Origin: Prunella strophiata | Lineage: Eukaryota; Chordata; Aves; Passeriformes; Prunellidae | Direction: 5' to 3' | DNA length: 64,000 nucleotides | Assembly: GCA_036583965.1 (NCBI GenBank) | Contig: JAZBQD010000014.1 | Coordinates: 29,307,490-29,371,489 of the forward strand | Part shown: positions 48,091 to 60,940 of the stretch, piece by piece | Layout of the letters: each line of letters begins with the position of its first letter | Position numbering within the stretch: position 1 is the first letter of the stretch | The notes under the pieces: model-generated | Database searches by the model: none | Seen by the model: only the letters and a program-made list of their open reading frames with translations | Told to the model about the DNA's origin: nothing | Position numbers and translations under genes: made by a program

Positions 48091-51000
48091 TTGCCTGAGG
48101 GAAACAGCATCAGACTGTAGCTAAATGCTATCAACAGCTAGAAATAGTTGCTTTCATTTGGATCAGAGGTCGCCTATCTCTAAATTGGCTGCTGTGAAGG
48201 AGAAAATAAAAACAAGAGCTGTGAGTCACAGGTTCTGAGGGAAGGGATGTGTAAAAGACTGTAATGGATTCCTCCCTGCTGCTGACATCCTCCAAACTAC
48301 CCCTGGGCTGTAGTTTGATGAAGGCAATGAGAGCTGATATTTCCATACCCAGACACTTATTTAGCCAATATTAGCAAACCAGCATAAGCTCAAACACATT
48401 GTGCTGTTTTGTATGCTCAAATCTGACACACCATGAGAACAGCACTGAAATGATCTGATTTCATACTCCTTAATGAGTTTTTCTGATACCAGAGACCTCT
48501 CACATGCACTCAGATTTGTTCCAGAAATGACTAAACAAGCTCTCACTCAGGGCCAGATCTCTAAAACCAAAAAAGAGTTGGACAACACTTCCTGTAAAGT
48601 ATGAACTGTGCAGACAGTTCTTAAACATCTTGTTGAAGCTTTGTTGCTGATAAAAAACTAGCCATCTTAATATTCAATCACGTTTGCTTGACTTTTTTGT
48701 TGTTTATATATTTTATTCACATTCCTTTCCTTACAAGAAATCTTGGATTACATGAATTACATGACTAAACAATTTAGAGAAAGCAAATGCTACAGCAATA
48801 TAAGTACAGCTGGAGGAAATTACTGTTTTAGGTAAGCCAGAAAGTGATTTGTATTTTCAGTAAGAAGTTGTGTGTTTGTGGGTTTGTTTGTGTATCTTTT
48901 TATTTCACATTCTCTTCTCATGCACCAGAAATCTATGTTTTCAGTACCATTGTTCATTCATATTCCACACAAGTCCATCTATTTCTGCTACAGCTTCTTC
49001 TGTTGGACATGGTATTCCAGACAAGGACACACAATTGATTTATACAATATTATCAATTCATTTGATAACATTTCTGTACCTTTGTTTACAAGTTGTTTGT
49101 TTTTATAAATGAAGTTATGTCTTCAGCACACATATTTACTGGAGCACTCATTCTGACTGATAAGATACCTTCATGGGCAAATAAAGCTATTTTGGATTTT
49201 TGATGTTTCTATGAATACTTTTCAGCGTTCCTTTTTCAATCTTATTTTTATCAATCCTGAAAAAGTAGCTTGATGATGCATTCAGCAACATTATTAGATT
49301 TCCCTAAAATTCTACAAGGAAATTTTGTTGTCTGGCAAAGGTGTTACCCAATGTCACAGGGAGAAGCAGTTCCAAGTGTTTTTTTATTGTTTATAAGGTT
49401 TTATTTCAATGAAAAATCTTGTCAGAGTCTCATTTCAGTTAGTTTTCCAGTCTCTCTGTACATTTAATAAAGAGAAAGAGAGAGAGACACTTCAGGGGAT
49501 GAATCATCCTCCCTGTCTAAGACTGCAATAACATTAATTGCTCTCTGAACAGTATTCTCAGTACCTCTTCCTGATGACAACACTTTAAACCAGATGTTAA
49601 GCTATGGATAGATAAAGTCAGGTGAAATGACTCAAACCCTTTTGTGCATTGCCTGACACTTTACCTCAGCTGCAATTTCTGACATGACTTTAGTAGAAAT
49701 AAATAACAGTGTATTGGGGCAAATGGAGGCCAGACATAGTTTTACAGGTTTTTTTGTGAAAATCTCATAGAGATGTTAAATTTTCAAGGGAGCTCTCATC
49801 CTGCATTAGGCAGAAGACCAGGCCATATTTCTGCAATGGTCGTTACTTTCCTTATTTATATATTATATGGAGTGGGGAAATATTGATTTACTCCCACTGC
49901 TTTGTGATACAACACCTCAAGGGCCCCAGAATGAGATCTGATGAACTTGTGAGCTTCATAAAGAACATGCCTCTTTAGCAGCAGGAGAAGATCTCTGCTG
50001 ACCTGCCTCCTCTGCAGCTGACAGCCCACCGTGGTGTTCAGGCCAGCTCTCATGTCACTCCCTGGTCCCTTCTTATGCTACAGGGCTTCAGAAAGAAAGA
50101 ACTGAGAGACAGGTTTATTTCTACTCATGCTAACCCAAAAATGAGTTTAATATAAAAGTGGTTTATCTAAATCAGATTTAATATAGTTTTATAGCCCTTT
50201 AGTGCCATTTGTAAGCTGCAGAAAGCCTAAACCACAAATCTAGCCTGTAATTCAAGATATATTTTATAACACTGCATCAAAACTGAGGCTGTTTATTCAA
50301 CTCCTATGTTCTTTAACTTCTCTTAATATCTCACCAGAGCTTTCTAACCCAAAAGGATGGATTTTCAGTTCACATTTGCTGCACATCCCAAGAAGTTGAC
50401 ACAGAATATATTCTTTAATAAAATTACCACTAGAAATATATTTTAGAGAATAGTTAAATTGCCAAAGTGAGGTTCTGGGTGACTAAATACCAGTCCAAAG
50501 CAGAAGGCTCTGCTGCAGGGCCTTCTGTATGGCACAGCATCTTCTCTGTCAAGGTGTTCTGCCCTACAGGTGATTTTGTGCTAACTCAGCTGTGCTGGAC
50601 CCCGTGGGGCAGTAAGAAAGTGAATCATGCCAAGGAGCTGCAGGCTTTTCACCCATCCTTAACTAATCCATGTCTGGGCCCACCTTCCACATCTGAGTGC
50701 ACAAAAAATATACATTGTGAGAGTTAAACAGGAACAGAAGTTTTGGGTTATGTCTTACTCAGCTTTGGTACCTACAAACATGGGTAAATTATGTGACTCT
50801 ATAAGTCTTATATGGTACATATATGTTGCAAATTGCCTTTTTAGTGAATCCAGAATCACAACTGAAAAATGGCATGTCTAAAGTTTCTGCACAGCAGAAT
50901 CCCCAAACATTTCTGTCAGCTGTTGTCTTATCAAATAACCAAGTTCAGCTGTTGTAGACTTTTGTTTTCACTTAGGAAAAATCCATCTTGTGAAATAACT

Positions 51001-53773
51001 GTCAAGACTTCTTGAAAAACACATGAAAAATGAGAATTAAATATTCATTATTCATATGCTAAAATTCACATTTTTCTATGGTCTGTGAATGTTGATTTCT
51101 GAAATGCACATGACAGCAAACAGAGGAGAAGCTTCATTCAGGGGGGATGTTATAAAGGTAAAGAACCCAGTTTAGCAGTTCTACCTTTATCCCTCCTTAT
51201 ATCATTCTGCCAGGTGAGTGACTGCCTTTTCTCTTTTCTGCCCCATCACTATTTAATCTCATTTTAAAGGGCAGATGTATTTGATCACTTACAGAATACT
51301 ATGAAAGCTCATTAGGTGAGAGGTCTTCCTTTTCAAAATGTTTTAAATATTATTTAAATATGAATTTATAAATATTGTTTATTAATATGATTTAATTATT
51401 TTCTAAAGTGTCTTGAGCACATTCTAATTAAAATTTAAATAATTTCAAATAAATGCATTATGGTGTATTCTTTCCCTTGCCAGCATCCAAATAAGAAATA
51501 AAATATCTCATTTAAATTCACTCTGGCTTTTGAGTCCTAGAGAAACAGAGTTTGCAAGACAACAGCAACCAGCTGAAAATGAGGGTGCTTCCCCAACATA
51601 TTATCCTTCAGAAGAGGATACTAATAATTCCTAAAATATATATTTCCCATTTGGTGATATTCAAAACTTTTCATTTTCAGCTTCACTACCTCAAAGCAAA
51701 TTATGATTTGTCCTATATCACAAGAACTCCAAATGAAGAAAACTCACCAGTGTATCCCTCAGGCAGGTCAGAAGAAAGAAAATTCTATTTACAAAAGTTA
51801 TATTTGTGTACTTCTCTCTCTGAGACTGTACTGACTGTCAAAGCTGGTCTCTAAGCATTGTTATGACCTATTTATTCTTAGTATATTGCACCACATTTTT
51901 GTAATGGACAAAGAAACTTCACAAGGTGTGAAAGCTATGATCTTCAAATATATTCTGTGAATTCACATATAGTGGGATGGATTTCTTTTTTCTCACTAAT
52001 TGCCTCTGTCTTCTGCTAATCTTTGACATTCATATTTGTGTATGTTGCTTTAATAAATTAAATATAATTTTTGAATTAAATAATAGAGTAATATTTTAAT
52101 GTAAAATTTTTCATGTACTTTTAAATTCTAGTGTGCAGAGTGCACAACAAATATACAACTCATTTCAGGTAAACTGATTCAACCCTTCACAAAATCCATA
52201 CATATATAGGCATTATTAGGAGATATCTGTTTCTAAACTAAAAGAAAAATTTCCATTTTGATTAAATTAATAAAGCTCCAGTAAGTCAGTAGGATAACAC
52301 TGACTTAAAAAATGCCAGCAGGATCTAGCTCAGAATATAAAGATTGTTTCCAATGTCAAAAGAGCTCATTATTGTTTGATAGCCAGATTTCTGTGAAGAT
52401 AAAATGTACCAGAACAGTATGGATCTTTATGGTCTTCAGAAGTGGACAGAGTAGTTTTGGAGAGTTGAACCAAAGTCATATTGTAATTCTATGCAGCAGG
52501 GACTTCTTCTCAGCCATTTTGTTTCCTGTAGTAATCCATTTCCTCAGGCTAATGTTTTAATACTGGCCACGAAGAGATAAAGCTTCTCTACCTGAATGAG
52601 ACCTGAACCCCAAAGCCCTCTGGATTTGTACCAGAACCCTGGTACTGACTTTTGATTTTCCACAGGTCTCATGTCTATTTTATTTCTTCCTTTGGCACAA
52701 GTTCTGCAGTTTTTATGTCAAGTTCTGTTTCTGTTGGGCATTAGGCATTTAGTCTGCTCTGTTGTTCTCTAAAATTGCCCTCAAGACCTCGAGCCACTCA
52801 GCTCCTGAGCAGAATCCAGTTTACCCATAGAAATCCAAAGTGTCTCAAAGAGGAATCCACAATGACCACAAGACAGACTGTGAGCTAGAAATTCTGAGGA
52901 CAGGAAATAAATCTTAGATTTATTCTGCATATTTTGAAAGATGCCTACATCCTCTCAGATTCTGATTTAGGGATGTGAATAGGCGGAGCCATTATCTGAG
53001 GATTAAGAAGAAAAAGAAGAAAAAAGAATACATCTACCAATTCCAATGATTAAACATCTGAGCCTTGTCAGGCCTAGCATGAATGTGAACAGAACCCTTA
53101 GTAATAGAAGTACAGATATTTTCATAGTGCATTAGTGGCACAGGTGCAGGTGTTTAAAAGTTGTGAGCTCTGGCAGCAACTTAATGAAGGCTTTGAGAAC
53201 TTTGATTTTGATCTTAGACTTAGGCTCTTAGGTTCTTTGTGGCATTTACATGACCAGTCATGAGAAATATTTTTTTGTGTGTTTAAGGAGTTGTGGCGCT
53301 CCTTTCTGTACAACTGCGAGTCTGAATGTGGAGGTGCTGATGGCCACTCACCCTGCACAGCCAGAGGGCTCTCTGGGGATTTATTGTAATTAAAACCATA
53401 CCTATGGCTGCTTGTGCCATACTGTAATGTATGGATTACTATGCACTTGTGCATATTTGCATATATTATCCACTGTACTCCTTTTACTACTGCTTTTTAG
53501 GGTTTTGGTTAATTTTGTTTGGGGTTTATTTGGATGGCTTTCCCCCCCGTTCCTGCTCAGAATCTGATCTTTTAACTTTTGGCCATTTTTGTTCAGTCAC
53601 TTTATTTCAAAGAACTTGTTACAAAAGAACAAAAGATTGGTCTTCCTGAAGACCACAGTAACACAGTTAAACCACAGTTCTGGTTCTGTGATTAAAAGAA
53701 TAATGATCTGTTTTGTTGTTGTCATTCCAGAAAAAGTACTCAGTTCACCATCCTCTGCAAATCCAGTTGCACA

Positions 53774-53791
53774 TCTGTCTGTACAGACAGA
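53774..53791. repeat. Perfect 18-bp palindrome
   Basis: TCTGTCTGTACAGACAGA is its own reverse complement with no spacer. The half-site core GTCTG/CAGAC resembles a SMAD binding element, so a dimeric protein site is conceivable, but nothing else nearby supports that. Confidence 0.8.
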
Positions 53792-55360
53792 CATGCATCT
53801 CTGGCATATCTTGAGTGGAACAAATTGCACAGGAACAGATTGTTGCTTGCTTGCATTGTTTTTTGCAGAGGAGCAATAATTCAGCAGGACCTAGCAGAAG
53901 ATTTTATACCTTTTCCACTTAACTGAATGACTGCAAGGTTTCTGCATATTTTATGAAAGAAAAAAATTCTTGAAAATGCTTATCTTACTGGCATTTAAAT
54001 TATGTTGCAAACATCTTGATGCAGCTATAAAATGGTCACTTACCCCATTTGTTGTTTACAAGGCTTTTTGGTTTTATTTTGGTAAATGATAATGGTTAAG
54101 ACTAAGGCATGAAAAGACATTTTAGTTTTGCAATGTAATCAAACTCCAATTGATCAATAACATTGTATTTAAAAACATTTATCTGATGCATTTTTACAAC
54201 TTTTTTAATAGTTATCTTGCTATTAATTTACTTGTTTCAAAAGATGAGAACAATTATAGTTATGGAACATCATTTCACATTTTATGAAGTAGTGACAAAA
54301 GGAAACCTGTCAATCCATGTTTAAAGGATAATATAATGACTCAACATGAAACAAAATATTTGCCCAAAAGCCTCATCCACAGGTACAGTGGGAAATGAGG
54401 AACCTAATGGAAAATTCAGGAAAAGTCAGAATATCACTGCCAGAGCCTGACTTAGGGCTGAAGCTGCCAGAGCAGCACACTCTGCTCACAAGGGAGCAAG
54501 TCACATGTGCAAAGGAACACAGCACCCCACAAAAGGGATTATATAAGCCACTGTAACTATATATTCATTATTCTTTATATTCAGATAGCAAGAAAGAGAA
54601 TTATGTGGTATCATGTTATCCATTAAAGATGCACATTCTTATCACAGAAATTCAGTGATTTCACCATAACTCTCCCAGTCAGCGGAACATTAGACTTCCT
54701 TCTGCAGATTACTGATTGCAGGCTCTTAGTGCATGACCAGATTAGTCCCAGGATGGGGGCTGTGTGCTCGGACCTGCACAGTGCCCCATCTAGAAGCTGT
54801 TAAAAAGATGTGACTTTTACCTGCATTCTGCCATTGAGCTGACACAACAATAAGAGCAAGAAGTTCCAGACTTAGCCATACATACACACCAGGAACTGGA
54901 AAATCCATTATGCACTGTGGGTCAGGAGAGCACAGCTAACTGAGACAATGCCTGACAACAGCGAAAACCAATCCTGTGCATCAGACACCCTCTCCTTTCT
55001 CACACACACAGAAATAATTTGTTATGCTGCCACAGGGAGTGCTTGCTATTAGTGGAAACAATTTCCTCTCTCTACAGCTTTCAGTTTTGCAAAAGGCTGG
55101 GGGAGAAAGATGCATACTTCCCTTCCATACTAACAGTAGGCTCAATATGAACCCAGATAGGTAATGTGATTAATAATTAAAAGCAATGTTAGCAAGGGAC
55201 ACAGTATCTGCTTCTACATGCCCAATTCTGCCCCAGGGTTGAGTGGAAGATTTGCACTCTAGCTTGCTCAGCTCTAGTGTTAACATTTTTCACTTCTCTG
55301 TTTTATTTACCAGCAAGATTTGGGTGAGCTCTTATTCATTTTCATATTAATTTTTGGCTG

Positions 55361-55430
55361 GTTTTTGTTTGTTTGTTTGTTTTTTGGTTTTGTCTTGATT
55401 TTATTTTGTTTTGCTTTTTTTTCTTTTAAA
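55361..55430. repeat. GTTT/T-rich low-complexity tract
   Basis: GTTT units (about 55365-55380) run into T-rich sequence with GGTTTT and CTTTT words. It causes mirrored short frames on both strands that should not be read as genes. Confidence 0.85.
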
Positions 55431-57587
55431 ATTTTATTTAAGACACTGAGACAGCAGATATTTTTCTTCAAGGCCATATCAATTAACAAGGCTGTATTCA
55501 AACTTTAGAACAAGTCAACACATATTAACCTTCAGGTGGCAGGCAAACCAAAAATCTCAGTGCCCAAGGACAGCAGTTGAAATAGTTACAGGGAAGGAGG
55601 ATATGGACAAAATGTGACATGATGGCCATTCTCAGCATTGTCAGTTCTGACTCTGTATTCTTCGGGTGTTGTTTGGCCACGGAGTATGGACTGGACAAAA
55701 AAAATCTTAAGGTTGGAAGAGCTCTCTGAGCAATGTATTTAAGCATCCTTCAGGACAACTAGAAGCTTTGAAAAGAGGGTTTATGGACATGTATCAGAAA
55801 TATGATCATGTATCACTGAAATATGAGGAGGTAGGTGAAAAATATGGACTCCTTTAACTTCTTGACTATTTTTCACAATCTAGGCTTCTTCAAAGAAGAA
55901 AAAAACCCCACTGTTTATGTTAAACATTTTTATGTTTAAATGACTAGAGAAATGTCAGGAAGAATTTCTTTTTGAAGATACACATGCCTATAATTTTTTT
56001 GCGGTGACCGTTTTAGGTTTTGACCAACTTGTAAACTGGGTACAAAAACTAGCAGAAAGCTTTTAGGTTTATTGAATGAATCTTCCCACACTGAGTACTA
56101 AGGCTCTTATAGTCTGGTTTTTGCTGTGTATATTGAAGCTCCATTAAGCTTAATGTTCACGTGGGAAGTTTGACATTTTTTATTTATTTTAGAACATTGT
56201 TTTCTTTGCTCAAATAAACAAAGAAGTTGTAAGGCACAATTATTTCTGAATCTAAAATACTTAGGTTACCAATTTTAATCTTCAATTTTAATCTTTTAAT
56301 AATGTTTCAACTATCAAATAAACCTTAAAATTACTTTCTATACGAATATCAAATTATATGACAAATGCTTCTTGCTATATGAATCACTATAAGTTTGCAT
56401 GCATACTAAAAAGTATGTTTTAACTTTTAATGTTACAAGTCTTTGGGAATGTACCTAAAACACTAAATATTTTTTGCATCTTTTTTCAAGTGCCTGAAAA
56501 AACACAGCTTGGAAATGGAAGTTGCACATTCCTCTGATTTTTTATTTAAACACTCTGAAGGGAAACATTTCAGTCCTAGGATCATGTTCATGAGTTTCTT
56601 CATGAAGTGCTTTCAGTTAGACCTGAATATTGCTAGAATTCTCTTGCTGTATGCTGATGCCATTTCACTATTTCATCTCAGTCACAGGTACCTCCCCTTC
56701 CCCCCTAGTATTGCTCTGTTTGACTATTTCAGGAAAACATCGCATCTTAATGAGCTGGTATGGCACTGCCTGTGGAATCTCTCCCACTTGGCCTCTCCCT
56801 GTGTCATACAAAATGATTTTTGTACCTCTCTGACTGTAGTATTAAGATGTGGCATCTTTATTTGCTGACTGAATACCTGCGTCACGTGGGATTAAAAAGG
56901 CCAGTCTGTCATAGAGCTTCCTCTCCTCCTAATCTCAGCACAGTTCAGTGATAAATTTCAGGTTATGCCAAATCTTTATCTACCTTGCCCAGCCTCCAGA
57001 GCTCTTGGCAAAAGGCACTGTTTGAGCTGTATTCACATCCCATTCACATCCCAGGGTAGCTAATGAGCTTCTGAGGGATGATGAATAGAGATTTGTTTTG
57101 TTAGATTTAAAATAGCAAATCTCACTTATAGGAACTGTAGAAAGGACTTAGAAATCTTCATCACCCTTGGTCATCTTAATGTGTATTATGATCAAATTCC
57201 AAGACTTTTTACTCATGTGTACAAAAAGAAATTTCTGAAATTTGTCTTTAAGAAGGTTTATAGGGGCTAGATTTCAAAGGGACATCAGTGCTATTGAAAA
57301 CAGGCATAAATTCAGTAGCTGAAGTAGGAGCCTACAGTCAGCTGGTAACCTTCAAAATTGTAACCTAGAAAATTAAATTCCTATTTGCCCTACAGGGGTT
57401 GAACTTGTGAGATCACCTGTTATATGGCTGAATATATAAATAATAATAATAATTGTTTTCAGTTTCTTCTGCCAGTGCCAAAGAAAAAAATGAAGTTTTA
57501 AAATTCTTCAGATATTTTTCTGGCATTCATAAGTGAGGTTCTCCAACCTAGAAGCTAGCAGAGTCAAATTTCAGGCATCAAAATAAG

Positions 57588-57680
57588 ACAGAGATATGGT
57601 AATATCTCCGGATATTACCAGAGATATAAATCAATATGGACAATTATGGATATTACCAATATGGACAATAGAGGTAATGA
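57588..57680. repeat. Nested direct and inverted repeat cluster
   Basis: An inverted repeat TGGTAATATC (57597-57606) / GATATTACCA (57611-57620) has a 4-base loop. It is flanked by two copies of CAGAGATAT. GGATATTACCA (57610-57620) recurs at 57648-57658, and CAATATGGACAAT (57632-57644) recurs at 57657-57669. All units share the ATGG/ATATTACC words, so this looks like a small locally duplicated palindrome. Confidence 0.85.
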
Positions 57681-60119
57681 CAGGATTTCAGAGTATATGC
57701 AAGACAAACTTTATGAACACAACTAATATTTACTGTTAGGTCAACTGATACCATTTTAAAGAAATAAAACCAGACAGGTTAAATCTTGAAACACGTATTT
57801 TTCCAACAGTATTGTCTGACCTACTAGAAGATACAACTTGCAAATATGGCATAATGAAATATTTTATCTGTGATGAAGACTGGTAGCCACAGGCTTCCTA
57901 CCTTGCACTTTGAAAGAGCATTTTATTAGAAAAAATAGGGAACATCTACTCGAGGGAAACCAATGCATCATATAACAGACATGTTAATTTAATCTAAACT
58001 TTGAAGTGAATTTCAGTTTCCCAACTAGTATATCAGCCCTTTAGATCAAAAACCAGAAAATCCTGAGGTTTTCCTCCTCCTATGTTATCATGCAAACCAA
58101 TGATCTATTATTGGAACCTATTTTATTAGTAGCACAAACAAATTCAACTTGTACTTGAAGAACAAGTGCAACCTGTACTTGCCTTAAGGAGTAAACAGTG
58201 AAACATTTATGAAACGTGTAAATTATCCTTAAATGACAGCAAAACTGTAGAACAGTTTTATATAGCATGTCTTATTAAAATTCTACTAAGTGAGTACAAA
58301 GTTGTTTGCTTAATGTGCATTTATATATTTTTAAGGAAGATACATATTGCATGAACCAAGGAGCTCAGGAATTTTTATTTTTTTTTGTAAATAGATATAT
58401 CTTCAGCCCATTTTTGTCATAGCCCAGGTCTAAGAAATTTATATTGTTATTGTTACTCTCTAGGGGTTGACTAGCTGCTGCTGCAGCCTGATCTTTCACC
58501 CAGCCAAGAAAAGGGAGACCTTTTAGGGAATTTAAACCTAAACCAGTAAGGAGCTTTAGGCTTTAGTGCCATTTATCCTCTATACCTGAAATTGCATTTG
58601 AAAGGTGCTTGGAGATTTGTTAGGACAGAGGTAGATGAAAAGGAGAAAAGAATGGCTGTGGAAGGGAGAGCAAATCATAACTGAGAGAAAAGAACTTCAT
58701 GCTGAGCCTTGATGCTGTGAACTCTGATGTCTGAAAAATGAAGATCTATCAAAATGAATGTTAAATTAGGAAGCATGGCTTTTGAGCAAATAACATGGTT
58801 TTCAATTCTTCTGACTGATACATAACCATGCCACAGCTTCTACCACCAGCCAGGAAATAGACCAGCCAAGTTATTTAAACTTTCTCCTCTCCAGAGTTAC
58901 ATTTGCAAGGGAGCTGTGTGTCATCTCTCCTCCTCTCTACAAGGTTCACCCAACTACCTTCCCCAAAATGTTCCTGGCTTTCCCAGCTGGGATCCACAGT
59001 GCTAAGATGGCTGGCATAAAAGAAGCAGAGACATGCCCATGTTCCCAATGGCCTAGTGGGATCAGGTCTCCAAGGAAAGCAAAGATGCTGCTTTGTGTTT
59101 GTGCACCCTGAGGGACAGTGTCCACTCCAGCTCACAGGGCTGCTACACCTCTCATCTCACCCAAACTGGATTGTCAAGGGAAGGAGGCTGGGACAACACG
59201 TTTGTATCATCCTTTTGTCAGTAATGTCACATTCTTCCACTTAAAACAGAGTCCTCTCTAAGTTACTGTGCAGCAGCTCAAGGACCAAATCCACACTCTC
59301 CTTCTCCTCTTTTCTACCATCAGAGGCTGGGCATTGTCTGCCCACTTCTGATAACATGTTCTTTGTTCTGTGTTTGTGCACTGTTGCACCTGTGGAAGGC
59401 AGCCACCTGTTCTGTTGGTTGTATCAGAACAACTGGAAATACAGGCAAGAGGGAATTTCTAACATCATCAACTAGCTGGGGGAGTGTAACAGCAAAAGCA
59501 AGCATGCAGGTCTGGGGGAAAGAAGACATACAGTGGAAAGCTGTGTATCTCACTGAAAATTGACACTATGCTATCTAGAGAAAAATAGATAACTTTGTGC
59601 TTCAGCTTCCGTTATTTGGTCACTTAAGGGATTTCACAGCCTGAAATTGCACTTGTTTCCATGTTCTATTTAGGCAAAGGGTATCCCTCCCCTGTCTCAA
59701 GCATACCCAGAATGACTTGACAATACTGCATTATTTTTGTTTTGCCCTTCTATGAGGACTTTTGCACCTATGAGCTTTCTCAATGATGCTCCAGCTGCGT
59801 GCTGACTAGAATTCAAAGTTTGGTTTTTGCCTTGAAGGCAAACATGCACTTCTCTTTGGGGAATCTCCATGCTGGAATTTTTCTGACACTGAGACATTTG
59901 ATGTGCAAGATTTAAAACCATCCCATCAGCTATTCAATGTGCACATACAAATCACAATAAAAGGACATCTTGCTTATACTTGGGGCCCTTGCTGCTCAGT
60001 AGCAATTATTTTTATGAGAAATAGCTATTCTACTTAGAAACATCATGTCAATTTAATTTTATTGGTGGGAAAAAAAATTACCCACACAATAAATAAGGGA
60101 ATTAAAACTGAGGCCAAAC
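57681..60119. other. Non-coding stretch, nothing recognised
   Basis: Short frames only (up to 86 codons at 58875-59135, -). A T run occurs at about 58376-58386. No repeat family, RNA gene or promoter recognised. Confidence 0.5.
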
Positions 60120-60900
60120 ACACAGTTTTGTGAGGTTCTTTTGTAAAGCTGCTTCACTTAGACAGCAACAACCAACAGAGCTTCACCAGTGTCACTGAAG
60201 TTTGTCTGTCTTACTGCAGCTAAGGATTTGATCCTGTTGTTTGAACAATTGTGCAAGAGTGGCTGATGTTTAGGAATAAGGGGAAGCTAGACTGCTATGT
60301 GGCATCACATAAGCCAATGGTTTGGCCTTAATTTTGTCTGACTAAAATATGTAAAGCAGTGGTCATGAAAACAGTAAGTAAAGACAAAGCAGTTTTGTCC
60401 TAAAATTGCTTAACGAAGGCAGCAGTGGCTGAACAGTAGCACTGGTTTTTACTGACCTTTCATAAAGAAAAGGCAGTCTGTCTGTCATTATGCAAATCCA
60501 AGAACATCTGTTCCATGAAACCCTGTAATAATGCCTGAGGTTTGCATGCTATGAGAATAAAAACTGTTTTGACAAAGGCTACAGAGCACGCTTGTATTAG
60601 CCAGACAGCCCTTTTTTCTAGCCCAAGTCCACCTCAAGCATAGGGGGGCCAGACCTTCAGCTGGATTAATTGTTGTGGCTCAGTGGAACTGCTTTCTCAG
60701 AACACTGTTTTATTTTGTGAATAATGAAATCTAAGAGGTAACCCCTTTATCAGAGCATGGCTGTTTCATTAGTAACAATGGCAGCAACGGATGGGTGACA
60801 CAATGTGAAGTGTTTGTTGCAGCTTTACTATGCAAGCCACAAAAGAGGCACCAAGCTCTGTTTTCAGAAGGCTGCCAACGACTAACTCACATCTGCTTTG
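60120..60900. other. Possible conserved non-coding element
   Basis: This stretch lacks low-complexity sequence and open frames and is dense in transcription-factor-like words, including a perfect octamer ATGCAAAT (60490-60497) and several TAAT/ATTA cores. That texture is typical of deeply conserved vertebrate enhancers, but conservation cannot be judged from one genome, so the call is a hypothesis. Confidence 0.25.
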
Positions 60901-60940
60901 GTTTAATTAAAAAAAAAAAAAAAGAAAAGAAAAGAAAGCA
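60901..60940. repeat. A run with AAAAG microsatellite
   Basis: About 15 consecutive A bases (from 60909) are followed by three AAAG-type units up to about 60937. No retroposon body is recognised upstream. Confidence 0.85.

Larger units (their letters stand above)
48091..57587. other. Long non-coding stretch, AT-rich patches
   Basis: No recognised gene; the longest frame is 119 codons (56509-56868, +) without a domain. Noted: a GA repeat at 49471-49488, very AT-rich DNA at about 51290-51530 and 52050-52160, an AAG-type purine run at about 53005-53029, the 18-bp palindrome at 53774-53791, T/GTTT-rich sequence at 55361-55430, a 13-bp period repeat (AATTTTAATC at 56271 and 56284), an 11-bp tandem ATTCACATCCC pair at 57031-57052 and an AAT run at 57431-57453. 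Confidence 0.5.

Noticed and set aside
55320..55508. 62-codon hydrophobic frame resembling a membrane segment
   Set aside because: Generated by GTTT/T-rich low-complexity sequence.
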